DNA of 64,000 bases from Marinobacter sp. NP-4(2019) (GCF_003994855.1 NZ_CP034142.1:3658001-3722000); one strand, 5' to 3'. Positions 16,739 to 26,262 are shown, numbered from the stretch's first letter. The notes: a model not told the origin generated them from the sequence alone. Numbers and translations: made by a program.

Positions 16739-18130
16739 ATGAGACGGGCCAGAAGTACACAAAACACCAAAACCATCCGCGCATTGACTCTGATTACCTG
16801 CTTTATTGCTTTTCCCGGCCTGATTCACGCCCAGGAAACCGATGACCGCACCGGCGAACTTCTGGAAGGCGTCCAGAGTGGTGAACAGGTCCAGATCCAG
16901 CTCCCCGACCCGGAAAAACAGCTCCCCCTCGACGACCTCCGCAAGTTCACTGAAGTCTTCAGCCGCATCAAGGACGCCTATGTGGAAGAAGTAGAAGACC
17001 GGGAACTGCTGGAAAGCGCAATCAAGGGCATGCTGTCCGAGCTGGACCCCCACTCCACCTACCTTGCTCCCAAGGATTACGAACAGCTTGAGGAGAGCAC
17101 ATCCGGTGAGTTCGGTGGCCTCGGCATCGAAGTGGGTATGGAGGACGGTTTCGTCAAGGTGATTGCCCCCATTGACGACACTCCGGCACAGAAGGCGGGC
17201 GTACAGGCCGGCGATTTGATCATCAAGCTCGGCGACCAGCCGGTCAAGGGCATGTCCCTGGAAGAAGCGGTCAAGCTGATGCGCGGCAAACCCGGCACTG
17301 TTCTGACCCTGACCATCATGCGCGAAGGTGAAAGCGCCCCGATCGAAATCGATGTTGAGCGTGACATCATCAAGGTAACCAGCATCAAATCCCGCATGAT
17401 CGATAACGGGTATGGCTATCTCCGCATTACCCAGTTTCAGGCCGATACCGGAAGCCAGTTTGTCGACGCCCTGAACAAGCTGGAAGAAGAATACGGCAAC
17501 GACCTTGATGGCCTGGTGATTGACCTTCGCAACAACCCGGGCGGCGTCCTGCAGGCGGCGGTTGAGGCGGCAGACGCCCTGCTCGACGGGGGCCTGATTG
17601 TCTATACCGAAGGCCGCATACAGAGTTCCCGCCTGCGCTTCAACGCCAAGGCCGGGGACATCATGGAAGGCACCCCCATTGTCGTACTGATCAACGGGGG
17701 CTCGGCATCTGCTTCGGAAATCCTCGCCGGTGCGCTCCAGGACCATCAACGCGCGGTGGTCATGGGCACCCAGTCCTTCGGCAAGGGCAGTGTTCAGACC
17801 GTCATCCCCCTGGACGAAACCCATGCTATCAAGATGACAACCGCCCGCTACTACACCCCGAATGGTCGATCTATCCAGGCCAAAGGCATCAAGCCGGACA
17901 TTGAAGTCAAACCCGCTGAACTTCAGGAGATTGATGGCCGCCCCTTCTTCACCGAAGCAGACCTGAGCGGACACCTGGAAGGCCAGACTGAGGGAGAGGA
18001 AGCCCCCAAAACTGAGCAACAGGAAACGTCCGCAGCGGAGCAGGATTACCAGCTACGCTCAGCACTTAACCTGCTCAAGGGCCTGAAAATTCTGGACAAG
18101 CGTGGGTCCCGCGCTGATAAAACGGAATAA
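16739..18130 (+). CDS. ctpA: Carboxyl-terminal processing protease, S41 family
   Basis: Periplasmic serine protease that cuts near protein C-termini and often controls cell-wall hydrolases. The 463-residue product has a signal peptide ending near LIHA, an N-terminal helical region, a PDZ domain (about residues 125-205, GGLGIEVGMEDGFVKVIAP), and the S41 catalytic domain with Ser in NGGSASASEI and Lys in SFGKGSVQT. The C-terminal tail (about 420-463) is acidic and low in complexity. It lies between envC and yibQ, genes adjacent in E. coli, which suggests shared work on the cell wall. Confidence 0.93.
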   Translation: MRRARSTQNTKTIRALTLITCFIAFPGLIHAQETDDRTGELLEGVQSGEQVQIQLPDPEKQLPLDDLRKFTEVFSRIKDAYVEEVEDRELLESAIKGMLSELDPHSTYLAPKDYEQLEESTSGEFGGLGIEVGMEDGFVKVIAPIDDTPAQKAGVQAGDLIIKLGDQPVKGMSLEEAVKLMRGKPGTVLTLTIMREGESAPIEIDVERDIIKVTSIKSRMIDNGYGYLRITQFQADTGSQFVDALNKLEEEYGNDLDGLVIDLRNNPGGVLQAAVEAADALLDGGLIVYTEGRIQSSRLRFNAKAGDIMEGTPIVVLINGGSASASEILAGALQDHQRAVVMGTQSFGKGSVQTVIPLDETHAIKMTTARYYTPNGRSIQAKGIKPDIEVKPAELQEIDGRPFFTEADLSGHLEGQTEGEEAPKTEQQETSAAEQDYQLRSALNLLKGLKILDKRGSRADKTE

Positions 18131-18135
18131 AGCCC

Positions 18136-18957
18136 TTGAGACTGCTGATATCAGTGCTGGTCGCAACGCTGCTGGCGTCCGTAGTCCGGGCCGAAGAGCC
18201 CGGACCGGCCCGCAAGGGAGGGATGCCACCGACCATTGCCATCATCATCGATGACATGGGCCATAATCTGTACGAAGGCAAGCGCCTGGCCAACCTGGAG
18301 CAACCGGTCACCCTGGCCTTCCTGCCCTATCGTCGGCACACGGTAGCCCTGGCAAAGCTGGCCCATCATAAGCACAAGGAAGTCATGCTCCACGCACCGA
18401 TGGCGAATACCCGGAATTTCGGGCTGGGCCCCGGTGGGTTAACGTCGGATATGGACAGGCAAAGCCTGAAAACCACACTGCGCCGGGCCTTACAGTCGAT
18501 CCCTCACGTAAAAGGCGTGAACAATCACATGGGCAGCCTGCTGACCCAACAATTGCAGCCCATGGACTGGGTGATGTCCGAGCTGGACCTTTACCCGGTG
18601 TACTTTGTCGACAGCCGCACCATTGCCTCGTCGATTGCCGGCCAGGTGGCTGACGCCTATCGCATACCAACCCTCACCCGGGATGTCTTTCTGGACCACG
18701 AGCAGACTGAGGAATTTGTCGACCAACAGTTCAGGCTGCTGATAAAACGGGCGCGCGAGAATGGCAGCGCCATCGGCATTGGCCACCCACACAAGGTGAC
18801 CGTAGACTACCTTGAGAAAAACCTGCCAAAGCTGGATGAGCAAGGCATCGCCATTGCAACGGTGAGCGGCCTGTGGGCCATCCGGAATAATAATCGACCG
18901 ATGTTTGCGGAAGGTGAGAAGCGGGCCATCCGACCGGCCTACGCGAGAGGTGAATAG
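18136..18957 (+). CDS. yibQ: Divergent polysaccharide deacetylase family protein YibQ
   Basis: The 273-residue product has a signal peptide (LLISVLVATLLASVVRA) and the divergent polysaccharide deacetylase fold: IAIIIDDMGHN near residue 35, VMLHAPMAN, GVNNHMGSLLT, and YFVDSRT. It probably acts in the periplasm on an envelope glycan, but its reaction is not established. The TTG start at 18136 lies five bases after the ctpA stop, implying co-translation. A REP-like palindrome follows. Confidence 0.85.
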   Translation: MRLLISVLVATLLASVVRAEEPGPARKGGMPPTIAIIIDDMGHNLYEGKRLANLEQPVTLAFLPYRRHTVALAKLAHHKHKEVMLHAPMANTRNFGLGPGGLTSDMDRQSLKTTLRRALQSIPHVKGVNNHMGSLLTQQLQPMDWVMSELDLYPVYFVDSRTIASSIAGQVADAYRIPTLTRDVFLDHEQTEEFVDQQFRLLIKRARENGSAIGIGHPHKVTVDYLEKNLPKLDEQGIAIATVSGLWAIRNNNRPMFAEGEKRAIRPAYARGE

Positions 18958-18980
18958 AGGGACCCGATGATGCCCGGGGC

Positions 18981-19008
18981 GTCGGATTAGGCGCAGCCGT
19001 AATCCGAC
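18981..19008. repeat. REP-like palindromic element, copy 2
   Basis: Perfect arms GTCGGATTA and TAATCCGAC around a ten-base centre, placed between convergent yibQ and hisF. Same family as 5393-5438 and 62057-62088. It has no U-tract, so any terminator role is doubtful. Confidence 0.7.
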
Positions 19009-19021
19009 AAAGCTCTGCCGC

Positions 19022-19795
19022 CTACTCCCTGACCTCAATCCCCTGAGCCTTCATAAACGCCTTGGCCTCAGGAATGGTGTGCTGCCCAAAGTGAAAAATC
19101 GAAGCCGCCAGCACCGCATCCGCGCCACCGTCGGTTACCCCATCCGCCAGATGCTGTAACTCACCAACCCCACCGGAAGCAATCACTGGCACTGATACTG
19201 CGTCACTAACCGCGCGGGTCAGGCCCAGATCAAAGCCAATCTTGGTACCATCCCGATCCATACTGGTCAGCAGCAGTTCGCCGGCGCCCAACTCCGTCAT
19301 CTTGCGCGCCCATTCCACCGCATCCAGACCGGTCGGTTTGCGGCCGCCGTGGGTAAAGATTTCCCAACGCGGCGCTTCACCCTCCGCTGAAACCCGCTTG
19401 GCATCAATCGCCACCACAATGCACTGGCTGCCAAAGCGCTCGGCGGCTTCCCGCACGAACTCCGGATTAAATACTGCAGCGGTGTTGATGGAGACCTTGT
19501 CTGCCCCCGCATTCAGCAGTTTGCGGATATCTTCGACGGTACGCACGCCGCCACCCACGGTCAGCGGGATGAAGACTTCCGCCGCCATACGTTCCACGGT
19601 TTCATAGGTGGTGTCACGGCTTTCATGGCTGGCGGTAATGTCCAGGAAGGTAATCTCATCCGCACCCTGCTCGTTGTATTTGCGGGCCACCTCCACGGGA
19701 TCACCCGCGTCGCGGATATCGACAAAGTTCACGCCTTTCACCACGCGGCCCTTGTCTACGTCCAGGCAGGGAATGATGCGTTTGGCCAGTCCCAT
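19022..19795 (-). CDS. hisF: Imidazole glycerol phosphate synthase, cyclase subunit HisF
   Basis: HisF closes the imidazole ring of IGP and forms AICAR, using ammonia supplied by HisH. The 257-residue (beta-alpha)8 barrel starts MGLAKRIIPCLDVDKGRVVKG, which includes the catalytic Asp of the first strand. It also has VGGGVRTVEDI, GADKVSINTAA, LLTSMDRDGTK (second catalytic Asp) and VIASGGVG. It is last in hisB-H-A-F, 11 bases after hisA. hisI and hisE do not follow, so the pathway is split in this genome. Confidence 0.97.
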   Translation of the reverse strand: MGLAKRIIPCLDVDKGRVVKGVNFVDIRDAGDPVEVARKYNEQGADEITFLDITASHESRDTTYETVERMAAEVFIPLTVGGGVRTVEDIRKLLNAGADKVSINTAAVFNPEFVREAAERFGSQCIVVAIDAKRVSAEGEAPRWEIFTHGGRKPTGLDAVEWARKMTELGAGELLLTSMDRDGTKIGFDLGLTRAVSDAVSVPVIASGGVGELQHLADGVTDGGADAVLAASIFHFGQHTIPEAKAFMKAQGIEVRE

Positions 19796-19806
19796 AGTGT
19801 GTGTCC

Positions 19807-20544
19807 TTATGCCTTGAGGCTGTCGCAGTAGGCCTGGGCCTCCGCCACGTCCAGGGTGCCCTCGTATATGGCACGACCGGTGATGGCGCCAAGAATGCCC
19901 TTGTCGGCCATGGTCGCCAGACGTTTCAGGTCGTCCATGTTGGTGACGCCGCCGGAGGCGATGACCGGGATGCCACCGGCTTCCGCCAGTGCCGCCGTCG
20001 CTTCGACATTGACGCCCTGCATCATGCCGTCACGGCTGATGTCGGTGTAGACAATGGAGTCGACGCCATCGTTGGCGAAGCGCTTCGCCAGATCGGTAGC
20101 CATGACTTCCGAGACTTCCGCCCAGCCATCGGTAGCGACCCGACCATCTTTGGCGTCCAACCCGACAATGATGTGGCCTGGAAATTCCTTGCACATTTCA
20201 GTGACGAAGTCCGGCTCCTTCACCGCTTTGGTGCCAATGATTACCCATTGTACTCCCGCTTTCAGGTACGCCTCGATGGTTTCCGCAGAGCGGATACCGC
20301 CACCAATCTGGATCGGCAGATCCGGGTACTTGCGGGCGATGGCCTGGACGATTTCACCGTTGACCGGCTCACCGGCGAAGGCGCCGTTCAGATCGACCAG
20401 GTGCAGACGGCGAGCGCCGGCCTCCACCCAGCGGGTGGCCATATCGACGGGATCGTCACCGAACACGGTGGAGTCGTCCATGCGGCCCTGGCGCAGGCGA
20501 ACGCATTTGCCGTCTTTCAGATCAATGGCGGGGATAATCAGCAT
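19807..20544 (-). CDS. hisA: Phosphoribosylformimino-AICAR-phosphate isomerase HisA
   Basis: Isomerase of the histidine pathway that converts ProFAR to PRFAR. The 245-residue barrel shows the catalytic Asp in IIPAIDLKDGKCVRLRQG, then LHLVDLNGAF, IGGGIRS, the second Asp in VYTDISRDGMM, and VIASGGV near the end. Its start overlaps the end of hisH by 7 bases, so the two are translationally coupled. Confidence 0.97.
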   Translation of the reverse strand: MLIIPAIDLKDGKCVRLRQGRMDDSTVFGDDPVDMATRWVEAGARRLHLVDLNGAFAGEPVNGEIVQAIARKYPDLPIQIGGGIRSAETIEAYLKAGVQWVIIGTKAVKEPDFVTEMCKEFPGHIIVGLDAKDGRVATDGWAEVSEVMATDLAKRFANDGVDSIVYTDISRDGMMQGVNVEATAALAEAGGIPVIASGGVTNMDDLKRLATMADKGILGAITGRAIYEGTLDVAEAQAYCDSLKA

Positions 20545-21179
20545 TTTCCAGTCCAGTCAGTAAAGTTCTTCAGTAACTGCAGCCCAGCCCGGGCACTTTT
20601 CTCGGGGTGGAACTGCGCTGCAAAGATGTTGTCTTTCGCCACCGCAGCGGCGAGGTCGACGCCATAATGACTGCGGCCGGCGATGTCGGCGTTGCCTTCG
20701 GCTTCGACGTAGTAACTGTGCACAAAGTAGAAGCGGTCGCCATCGGGAATATTGTGCCAGAGCGGGTGTTCGATGGTCCGGTAGACCTCGTTCCAGCCCA
20801 TGTGTGGCACTTTCAGGCGTTCGCCGTTTTCCGTCAAATTGTCACCGAAGTAACGCACTTGGGACGGGAACAGATCGATACAGTCAACCCCACCGTTTTC
20901 CTCGCTGCGGGACATCAGCGCCTGCATGCCGACGCAGATGCCCAGGAACGGGCGGTCCTGCGACACTTCGCGCACCAGAGTGTCTACCCCTAAACGGCGA
21001 ATTTCGGCCATGCAATCGCGGATGGCGCCGACGCCGGGCAGGATTACCCGGTCAGCCTCACGGATCCGATCGGCATTGTCGGTGACCAGTACGGTGGCGT
21101 CGGGGGCTACATGCTCTACCGCTTTTTTGGCAGAGTGAAGGTTGCCCATGCCGTAGTCGATAATGGCAACGGTTTTCAT
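20538..21179 (-). CDS. hisH: Imidazole glycerol phosphate synthase, glutaminase subunit HisH
   Basis: Class I glutamine amidotransferase that feeds ammonia to HisF. The 213-residue product has the nucleophile motif LGICVGMQAL (Cys near residue 84), the oxyanion-region glycines in LPGVGAIRDCM, and the His-x-Glu pair in AAQFHPEKSA. It lies 27 bases after hisB. Confidence 0.97.
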   Translation of the reverse strand: MKTVAIIDYGMGNLHSAKKAVEHVAPDATVLVTDNADRIREADRVILPGVGAIRDCMAEIRRLGVDTLVREVSQDRPFLGICVGMQALMSRSEENGGVDCIDLFPSQVRYFGDNLTENGERLKVPHMGWNEVYRTIEHPLWHNIPDGDRFYFVHSYYVEAEGNADIAGRSHYGVDLAAAVAKDNIFAAQFHPEKSARAGLQLLKNFTDWTGKC

Positions 21180-21206
21180 GGTAATGCGGTGTCCTTCGGT
21201 GACCGG

Positions 21207-21800
21207 TTACAGTGAGCCCTTGGTGGACGGAGTAATACCCGCCATGCGCTCGTCCATCTCGATAGCCATGCGCAGTGCGCGGCCGAAGGCCTTGAATACC
21301 GTCTCGATCTGGTGGTGGGTATTCTTGCCTTTCAGGTTATCGATGTGGAGGCTCACCATCGAGTGGTTCACGAAACCATGGAAGAACTCCTCGAACAGGT
21401 CCACGTCAAAGCCACCCACGGCAGCGCGGGTGTAGGGAACATCCATCATCAGGCCGGGACGGCCAGACAGGTCGATCACAACCCGTGACAGCGCTTCATC
21501 CAACGGTACATAGGCGTGGCCGTATCGACGGATACCTTTCTTGTCGCCAACGGCCTGCTTGAAGGCCTGGCCCAGGGTGATACCGATGTCCTCCACCGTG
21601 TGGTGGTCATCGATGTGCAGGTCACCCTTGGAGACAATGTTCAGATCCACCAGACCATGGCGGGCGATCTGATCCATCATGTGCTCAAGGAAGGGCACAC
21701 CGGTATCAAAGGTGGATTGCCCGGTGCCATCGAGGTTGATCTCGACGGTGATCTGCGTTTCGAGGGTATTTCTCTCTACCCGAGCCTTACGTTCGGCCAT
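21207..21800 (-). CDS. hisB: Imidazoleglycerol-phosphate dehydratase HisB (monofunctional)
   Basis: Dehydrates IGP to imidazole acetol phosphate using bound manganese. The 197-residue product holds the metal-binding His/Glu clusters: FLEHMMDQIARHG, DLHIDDHHTVEDIGI, and the C-terminal HNVHH-like segments. It lacks the phosphatase domain fused in E. coli HisB, as is usual outside the enterics. First gene of the hisBHAF cluster. Confidence 0.96.
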   Translation of the reverse strand: MAERKARVERNTLETQITVEINLDGTGQSTFDTGVPFLEHMMDQIARHGLVDLNIVSKGDLHIDDHHTVEDIGITLGQAFKQAVGDKKGIRRYGHAYVPLDEALSRVVIDLSGRPGLMMDVPYTRAAVGGFDVDLFEEFFHGFVNHSMVSLHIDNLKGKNTHHQIETVFKAFGRALRMAIEMDERMAGITPSTKGSL

Positions 21801-21851
21801 GGGGACTCCAGGTTATGAATAGGCAAATTGCCGGAAACTGATTATTTGCGG

Positions 21852-21857
21852 ATTATA
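21852..21857 (-). promoter_or_regulatory. Candidate -10 element upstream of hisB
   Basis: The minus strand reads TATAAT 52 bases before the hisB ATG. No good -35 is visible. No histidine-rich leader peptide or attenuator was seen in the 113 bases before hisB. Confidence 0.3.
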
Positions 21858-21913
21858 CCTTTTCTGCATCCCCGAGTCCCACCATGACCTTCAATGGCAT
21901 TGATAGTCTGATA

Positions 21914-22375
21914 TCAGAAGGCTTTCTTCAGGTTGCTCATATAGGTATCGACCAGGCTGTTGAACTCATGCTTGATGACCGGACTGATGGCCAGCTTCAG
22001 CATGCCGGGCAGTGGCACGGTGAGTTCGGCACTGGTCTGGAATTTGACGGCGGTGGCGCTATCCCCCTTGGAGGTAATCGTCCAGGAGCCACGGACCACA
22101 CCGTTGCCCTCACCTTTTACCGGCTCCCAGGTAATCCTGCCGCCGCTCTTGTCTGCGGAATATTTACACGCATAGACGGACTGAATGGCGTGCTTGTCGA
22201 CACCGACTTTCTCCATCTCCCAGCGATAGGCGTTATCGCCAAGGTCCACCAGTTTGTCCACTTTCGGGAAGTGACTGGCAGAACGGGGCACATCAGCCAG
22301 AAGGTCGAACACATCATCGTAACTGCCCGGTATATCCAGTTCCCGGTTCAGCTCGATCGATACAGTGATAGCCAC
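21914..22375 (-). CDS. SRPBCC (START/Bet v1-like) family protein
   Basis: The 153-residue product begins MAITVSIELNRELDIPGSYDDVFDLLADVPRSASHFPKV, typical of polyketide cyclase/SRPBCC ligand-binding proteins. It has alternating strands with W-rich positions and a long C-terminal helix (MLKLAISPVIKHEFNSLVDTYMSNLKK). No signal peptide is present, so it should be cytoplasmic. It is same-strand with the his genes but 113 bases away, and divergent from the AsmA-like gene. The ligand is unknown. Confidence 0.7.
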   Translation of the reverse strand: MAITVSIELNRELDIPGSYDDVFDLLADVPRSASHFPKVDKLVDLGDNAYRWEMEKVGVDKHAIQSVYACKYSADKSGGRITWEPVKGEGNGVVRGSWTITSKGDSATAVKFQTSAELTVPLPGMLKLAISPVIKHEFNSLVDTYMSNLKKAF

Positions 22376-22566
22376 AGCCAGCTCCTTTTTGTCTTTGTAG
22401 AGTTGTTAAACTTGTTACACGCTATTGTCAGAAAACAGTTCGCTATTTTGGCCTATCACTAACGTATTGTCATACATCCGCGCTTTTATTTTGTTACCCC
22501 TGCGTTATCCTTAAGCTGTTCGCCCTGCGCTGCCCGAACGCATAAACATGGAAGGAAGCCTGAATT

Positions 22567-24783
22567 ATGAAAGCTGTTCGCTACATCGTCTTCGCCATCA
22601 TCGGCCTGATCATCCTCGCCATTGCCGCTGTTGCAGTCGCCGTAATGGTGATCGACCCCAACGACTACAAACCCCAGATCGAGAAAGCTGCTGAAGACAA
22701 CACCAACCTCGACCTCATCCTGGAGGGTGATATCGGCTGGTCTTTCATTCCCCTTGGCCTGGAACTCAATGGTGTGGAAGCCACCCTAGAAGGCGAGCGT
22801 TTCGTCCGGCTGGAACAGCTGGTTGCCCAACTGGACTTCTGGTCGCTCATTGCCATGTCACCCCGGGTGAACACCTTCCTGCTGGATGGCCTGGATGCAC
22901 GCCTGAGCGTGGACAAGGATGGTAACGGCAACTGGACGCGCATCATGCCGGAAGGGGAAGCGGACAAAAGCCAGGAACCGGCTGAAGAACAGCAAAGCGA
23001 GCAGGCCCAGGCAGAGGATACCGAGACTGGAGGCGGCGAGCCGTTGAACTTCAACGTTGAGAACGTGGAAATCAGCAACGCCCAGGTTCACTACAACGAT
23101 GCGGCCACTGGCCAGTCCGTGACCCTGGAAGATTTCACGCTCAATGCCAGTGACATTACACTGGGCAGCAGCTTTCCGCTGGACATCAGTTTCCGCGTTG
23201 AAACCAACCAGCCCCAACTGGAAGTGGATGGCCGTCTGAGCGCCCTTCTCGCTGCGAACGAAGCTCTCAACGAGTTCGGCATCTCGGACCTTGAGGCCGT
23301 TTTCGACATGAACGGCGACCCGTTCGGTGGCAAAGCAGTGACGGCCAAACTGACCGGCGCCATCGAAGCCAACCTTGAGAACGAGACAGCCAGCATCAAC
23401 GGCTTTACCGCTAGCCTAGCGGACCTGACACTTAATACCGACCTGACGGTGAATGGCTTTGGCGACCAGCCCCAACTGGACGGTACCCTCAGCATTGATG
23501 AGTTTTCCCTCAAGAGCCTGCTGGCCGCGCTCGGTCAGCCAGCCATCGAAACCGAGGATCCAGAGGTATTCGAAGCAGTCGGCTTCTCCACCAACATCGG
23601 TGGCCCTGCCGGCACGGTTGAGCTGAGTGATCTGTCCATCACCCTGGATGACACCACATTCACTGGCGGTGGCAGCTATACCCTGAGCAACAGCGCCGTT
23701 GCACTGAACCTGCAAGGGGATGCCATCAACGCAGACCGCTACCTGCCACCCACTCCGGAAGAGGGCGCCAACGCAGCCGCCAGCGATGGCGATGCTTCCG
23801 AGGAAACGGCAAGCACCGCCCAGACATCAGCCGAGGAAAGCGACCTGTTGCCGCTTGAAACCCTGCGCACCCTGCTCCTGGATATCGACCTCGGCCTGGG
23901 CGAGCTGATCATCAGCAACCTGACCATCAACGAGATCAAGTCATCCATCACCGCCCAAAACGGCGTACTGAAAGTGGATGAGTTCAGCGGCAAACTGTAC
24001 GACGGCAGCTTCGGCGCCAATGTCACCCTGGATGCCCGCACGGACAACCCGAAATGGATAATCGGTTCCAAGGTCAACAATGTTCAGACCCTGCCGTTGC
24101 TGACGGACCTGGCGGAAGTCGACATGCTGTCCGGTGGCGCCAACCTGTCCGTTGACGTGAAGACTACCGGTAATCGAATATCAGCGCTGCGTGAAAACGC
24201 CAACGGCGAAATAGGCTTCAACCTGGCCGAAGGCGAATTCCGCAAGATGAACCTGACGCGCATGGCCTGCCAGGGTATCGCCCTGGCAAATCAGGAAAGC
24301 CTGAGCACCAGCGACTGGGGAACCACCACTCCCTTCAACGACATGAAGGGCACACTGAAGATCAGCGGCAACACCCTCAACAACACCGACCTGGTCGCTG
24401 CCCTGGCCGGCATGCGACTGGAAGGCGACGGCACCGTTGACCTGAAGCAGACCAACCTGGACTACGAACTGGGCCTGCGTATTGTAGGCGAGATTCACCG
24501 CGACGAAGCCTGCCGCGTCACGGAATACGTCAAAAACGCCGTCGTTCCGGTTGAGTGCCGCGGCAACTTCTCTGAAGACCCTGCCGGTCTGTGCTCCTTC
24601 GACGGTTCCCGCTTCCGCGACACCCTGAAGGACATCGCCGCCAACGCCGCACGGGCCAAGGTCAAGGAAGAAACCGATCGCGCCAAAGAAAAAGCCAGGG
24701 AAAAAGTTCAGGAAAAAATCGACGAGCAACTGGGCGAAGAAGGCAACAAGATCAAGGACGCAGTGAAGGGGCTGTTCAACTGA
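22567..24783 (+). CDS. AsmA family protein
   Basis: AsmA-like proteins are inner-membrane-anchored periplasmic proteins thought to bridge the envelope and carry phospholipids to the outer membrane. The 738-residue product has one N-terminal membrane segment (IVFAIIGLIILAIAAVAVAVMVI), the AsmA start DPNDYKPQIEKAAEDNTNLDLILEGDIGW, and long repeat-like beta-rich stretches. Two low-complexity Glu/Gln/Ala linkers lie near residues 138-158 and 395-422. The C-terminal domain has GEIGFNLAEGEFRKMNLTRMAC. The end is a charged helix rich in Lys and Glu. Its TGA overlaps the mutY ATG. Confidence 0.88.
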   Translation: MKAVRYIVFAIIGLIILAIAAVAVAVMVIDPNDYKPQIEKAAEDNTNLDLILEGDIGWSFIPLGLELNGVEATLEGERFVRLEQLVAQLDFWSLIAMSPRVNTFLLDGLDARLSVDKDGNGNWTRIMPEGEADKSQEPAEEQQSEQAQAEDTETGGGEPLNFNVENVEISNAQVHYNDAATGQSVTLEDFTLNASDITLGSSFPLDISFRVETNQPQLEVDGRLSALLAANEALNEFGISDLEAVFDMNGDPFGGKAVTAKLTGAIEANLENETASINGFTASLADLTLNTDLTVNGFGDQPQLDGTLSIDEFSLKSLLAALGQPAIETEDPEVFEAVGFSTNIGGPAGTVELSDLSITLDDTTFTGGGSYTLSNSAVALNLQGDAINADRYLPPTPEEGANAAASDGDASEETASTAQTSAEESDLLPLETLRTLLLDIDLGLGELIISNLTINEIKSSITAQNGVLKVDEFSGKLYDGSFGANVTLDARTDNPKWIIGSKVNNVQTLPLLTDLAEVDMLSGGANLSVDVKTTGNRISALRENANGEIGFNLAEGEFRKMNLTRMACQGIALANQESLSTSDWGTTTPFNDMKGTLKISGNTLNNTDLVAALAGMRLEGDGTVDLKQTNLDYELGLRIVGEIHRDEACRVTEYVKNAVVPVECRGNFSEDPAGLCSFDGSRFRDTLKDIAANAARAKVKEETDRAKEKAREKVQEKIDEQLGEEGNKIKDAVKGLFN

Positions 24784-25847
24784 TGAGTGACAGCTTCGCC
24801 CGGAATCTGCTCGAATGGTACGACGAACACGGCAGGCATGACCTGCCGTGGCACCACAACCGCACTCCCTATCGGGTGTGGGTGTCGGAGATCATGCTGC
24901 AGCAGACCCAGGTCGCCACCGTGATCCCCTATTTTCAAGCCTTCATGCAGCGCTTTCCGGACGTGCAGGCCCTGGCGAAGGCACCGGAGGATGACGTGCT
25001 CAGCCACTGGTCCGGCCTTGGCTATTACGCCCGCGCCCGTAACCTGCAGAAAGCCGCCAGAACCGTGGTGAACGACTTTGGCGGCGAGTTCCCCGCAGAC
25101 CAGGAAAAACTGGAATCCCTCACCGGCATCGGACGCTCCACGGCGGCGGCCATCCTCGCCCAGGCCTTCGGCCAGCGGGCGACCATCCTTGATGGCAACG
25201 TCAAACGCGTGCTCGCCCGCTACCACGCCGTACCGGGCTGGCCCGGACAGACCCGGGTACTCAATACCCTGTGGGAACACGCCGAACAACACACCCCGGA
25301 CACCCGGGTACGGGACTACACCCAGGCCATCATGGACCTCGGCGCCATGGTCTGTACCCGTTCGCGCCCCGCATGCGAATCATGCCCGCTGCAAAGCAGC
25401 TGCCTTGCCTACGAGAATAGCGAAGTCAGCCTCTACCCGGGCTCCAAACCCAAAAAGGCCAAACCGGAAAAAACCACCTGGATGGTCATCCTCGAAGACA
25501 ACGAGGGCCGTATCATGCTGGAGAGGCGCCCTCCAAGCGGCATCTGGGGCGGACTGTGGAGTCTGCCTGAACTCGACCCGGCTTTCAGCCCCGATGAACT
25601 TCCAGAGGCCTGTGAACAGGCCTTTGGCTTTGACTGCAGTGACGCCGAACTGATTGGCGGCTTCCGCCACACGTTCAGCCACTACCACCTGCATATCCAG
25701 CCTGCGAGGCTTTCGGTAACCACCACCAGCGCCATCGCCGATAACGACAACCAGCGCTGGCTCTACCGGGACCAGGCCCTCACCCTGGGCCTGCCTGCGC
25801 CGATACGCACACTGCTGACCAACCCGGAACAGACTGCCCTGCTCTGA
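24783..25847 (+). CDS. mutY: A/G-specific adenine DNA glycosylase MutY
   Basis: MutY removes adenine mispaired with 8-oxoguanine. The 354-residue product has the helix-hairpin-helix LTGIGRSTAAAILA, the catalytic Asp in ATILDGNVKRVLARY, and the four cluster cysteines spaced C-x6-C-x2-C-x5-C (CTRSRPACESCPLQSSC). A C-terminal NUDIX-like domain recognises 8-oxoG. The start overlaps the AsmA-like stop as TGATG; the frame extends to 24591, but only over that gene. yggX follows 82 bases downstream, the pairing known in many gammaproteobacteria. Confidence 0.97.
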   Translation: MSDSFARNLLEWYDEHGRHDLPWHHNRTPYRVWVSEIMLQQTQVATVIPYFQAFMQRFPDVQALAKAPEDDVLSHWSGLGYYARARNLQKAARTVVNDFGGEFPADQEKLESLTGIGRSTAAAILAQAFGQRATILDGNVKRVLARYHAVPGWPGQTRVLNTLWEHAEQHTPDTRVRDYTQAIMDLGAMVCTRSRPACESCPLQSSCLAYENSEVSLYPGSKPKKAKPEKTTWMVILEDNEGRIMLERRPPSGIWGGLWSLPELDPAFSPDELPEACEQAFGFDCSDAELIGGFRHTFSHYHLHIQPARLSVTTTSAIADNDNQRWLYRDQALTLGLPAPIRTLLTNPEQTALL

Positions 25848-25929
25848 GCTCACACACTGACCCGCCGGGCCCCCGATCTGTTATCATCGACGCCAGTTAT
25901 TCATACGGCCAATTCCAACAGGAGCAGAC

Positions 25930-26202
25930 ATGAGCCGCACCGTTTTCTGTCGCAAGTACCAGGAAGAACTGGAAGGACTCGATTTCCCACCCATGCCCGG
26001 CAAGAAAGGCCAGGAGATCTGGGAAACTGTCTCGAAGAAAGCCTGGGAAGAATGGCAGAACCAACAAACCATGCTGATCAACGAAAAACACCTGAGCCTG
26101 ATGGACCCGAACACCCGCAAATACCTGCAGGCCCAGATGGAGCGCTTCTTCAACAACGAGCCCTTCGACAAGGCCGAAGGCTACGTACCGCCTGAAAAGT
26201 AA
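25930..26202 (+). CDS. yggX: Oxidative-damage protection / iron-trafficking protein YggX
   Basis: Small cytoplasmic protein involved in Fe(II) trafficking and protection of iron-sulfur proteins. The 90-residue product matches the family throughout: MSRTVFCRKYQEELEGLD with the single conserved cysteine, PGKKGQEIWETVSKKAWEEW, LMDPNTRKYLQAQME, and the C-terminal EGYVPP. Good ribosome-binding site (caggagcagac). It probably shares a transcript with mutY. Confidence 0.95.
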   Translation: MSRTVFCRKYQEELEGLDFPPMPGKKGQEIWETVSKKAWEEWQNQQTMLINEKHLSLMDPNTRKYLQAQMERFFNNEPFDKAEGYVPPEK

Positions 26203-26262
26203 CCCTTATTGATCAAAGGCTGAGCAATCCGCAAAAGAACCGGAAATTTTTCCCCCTCAGCC

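Noticed and set aside
16484..18019. 511-residue minus-strand ORF opposite the EnvC-like gene and ctpA
   Set aside because: Shadow frame of ctpA, which has PDZ and S41 motifs. No ribosome-binding site or family match for the antisense frame.
19801..20667. 288-residue plus-strand ORF opposite hisA and hisH
   Set aside because: Shadow of two clear histidine genes.
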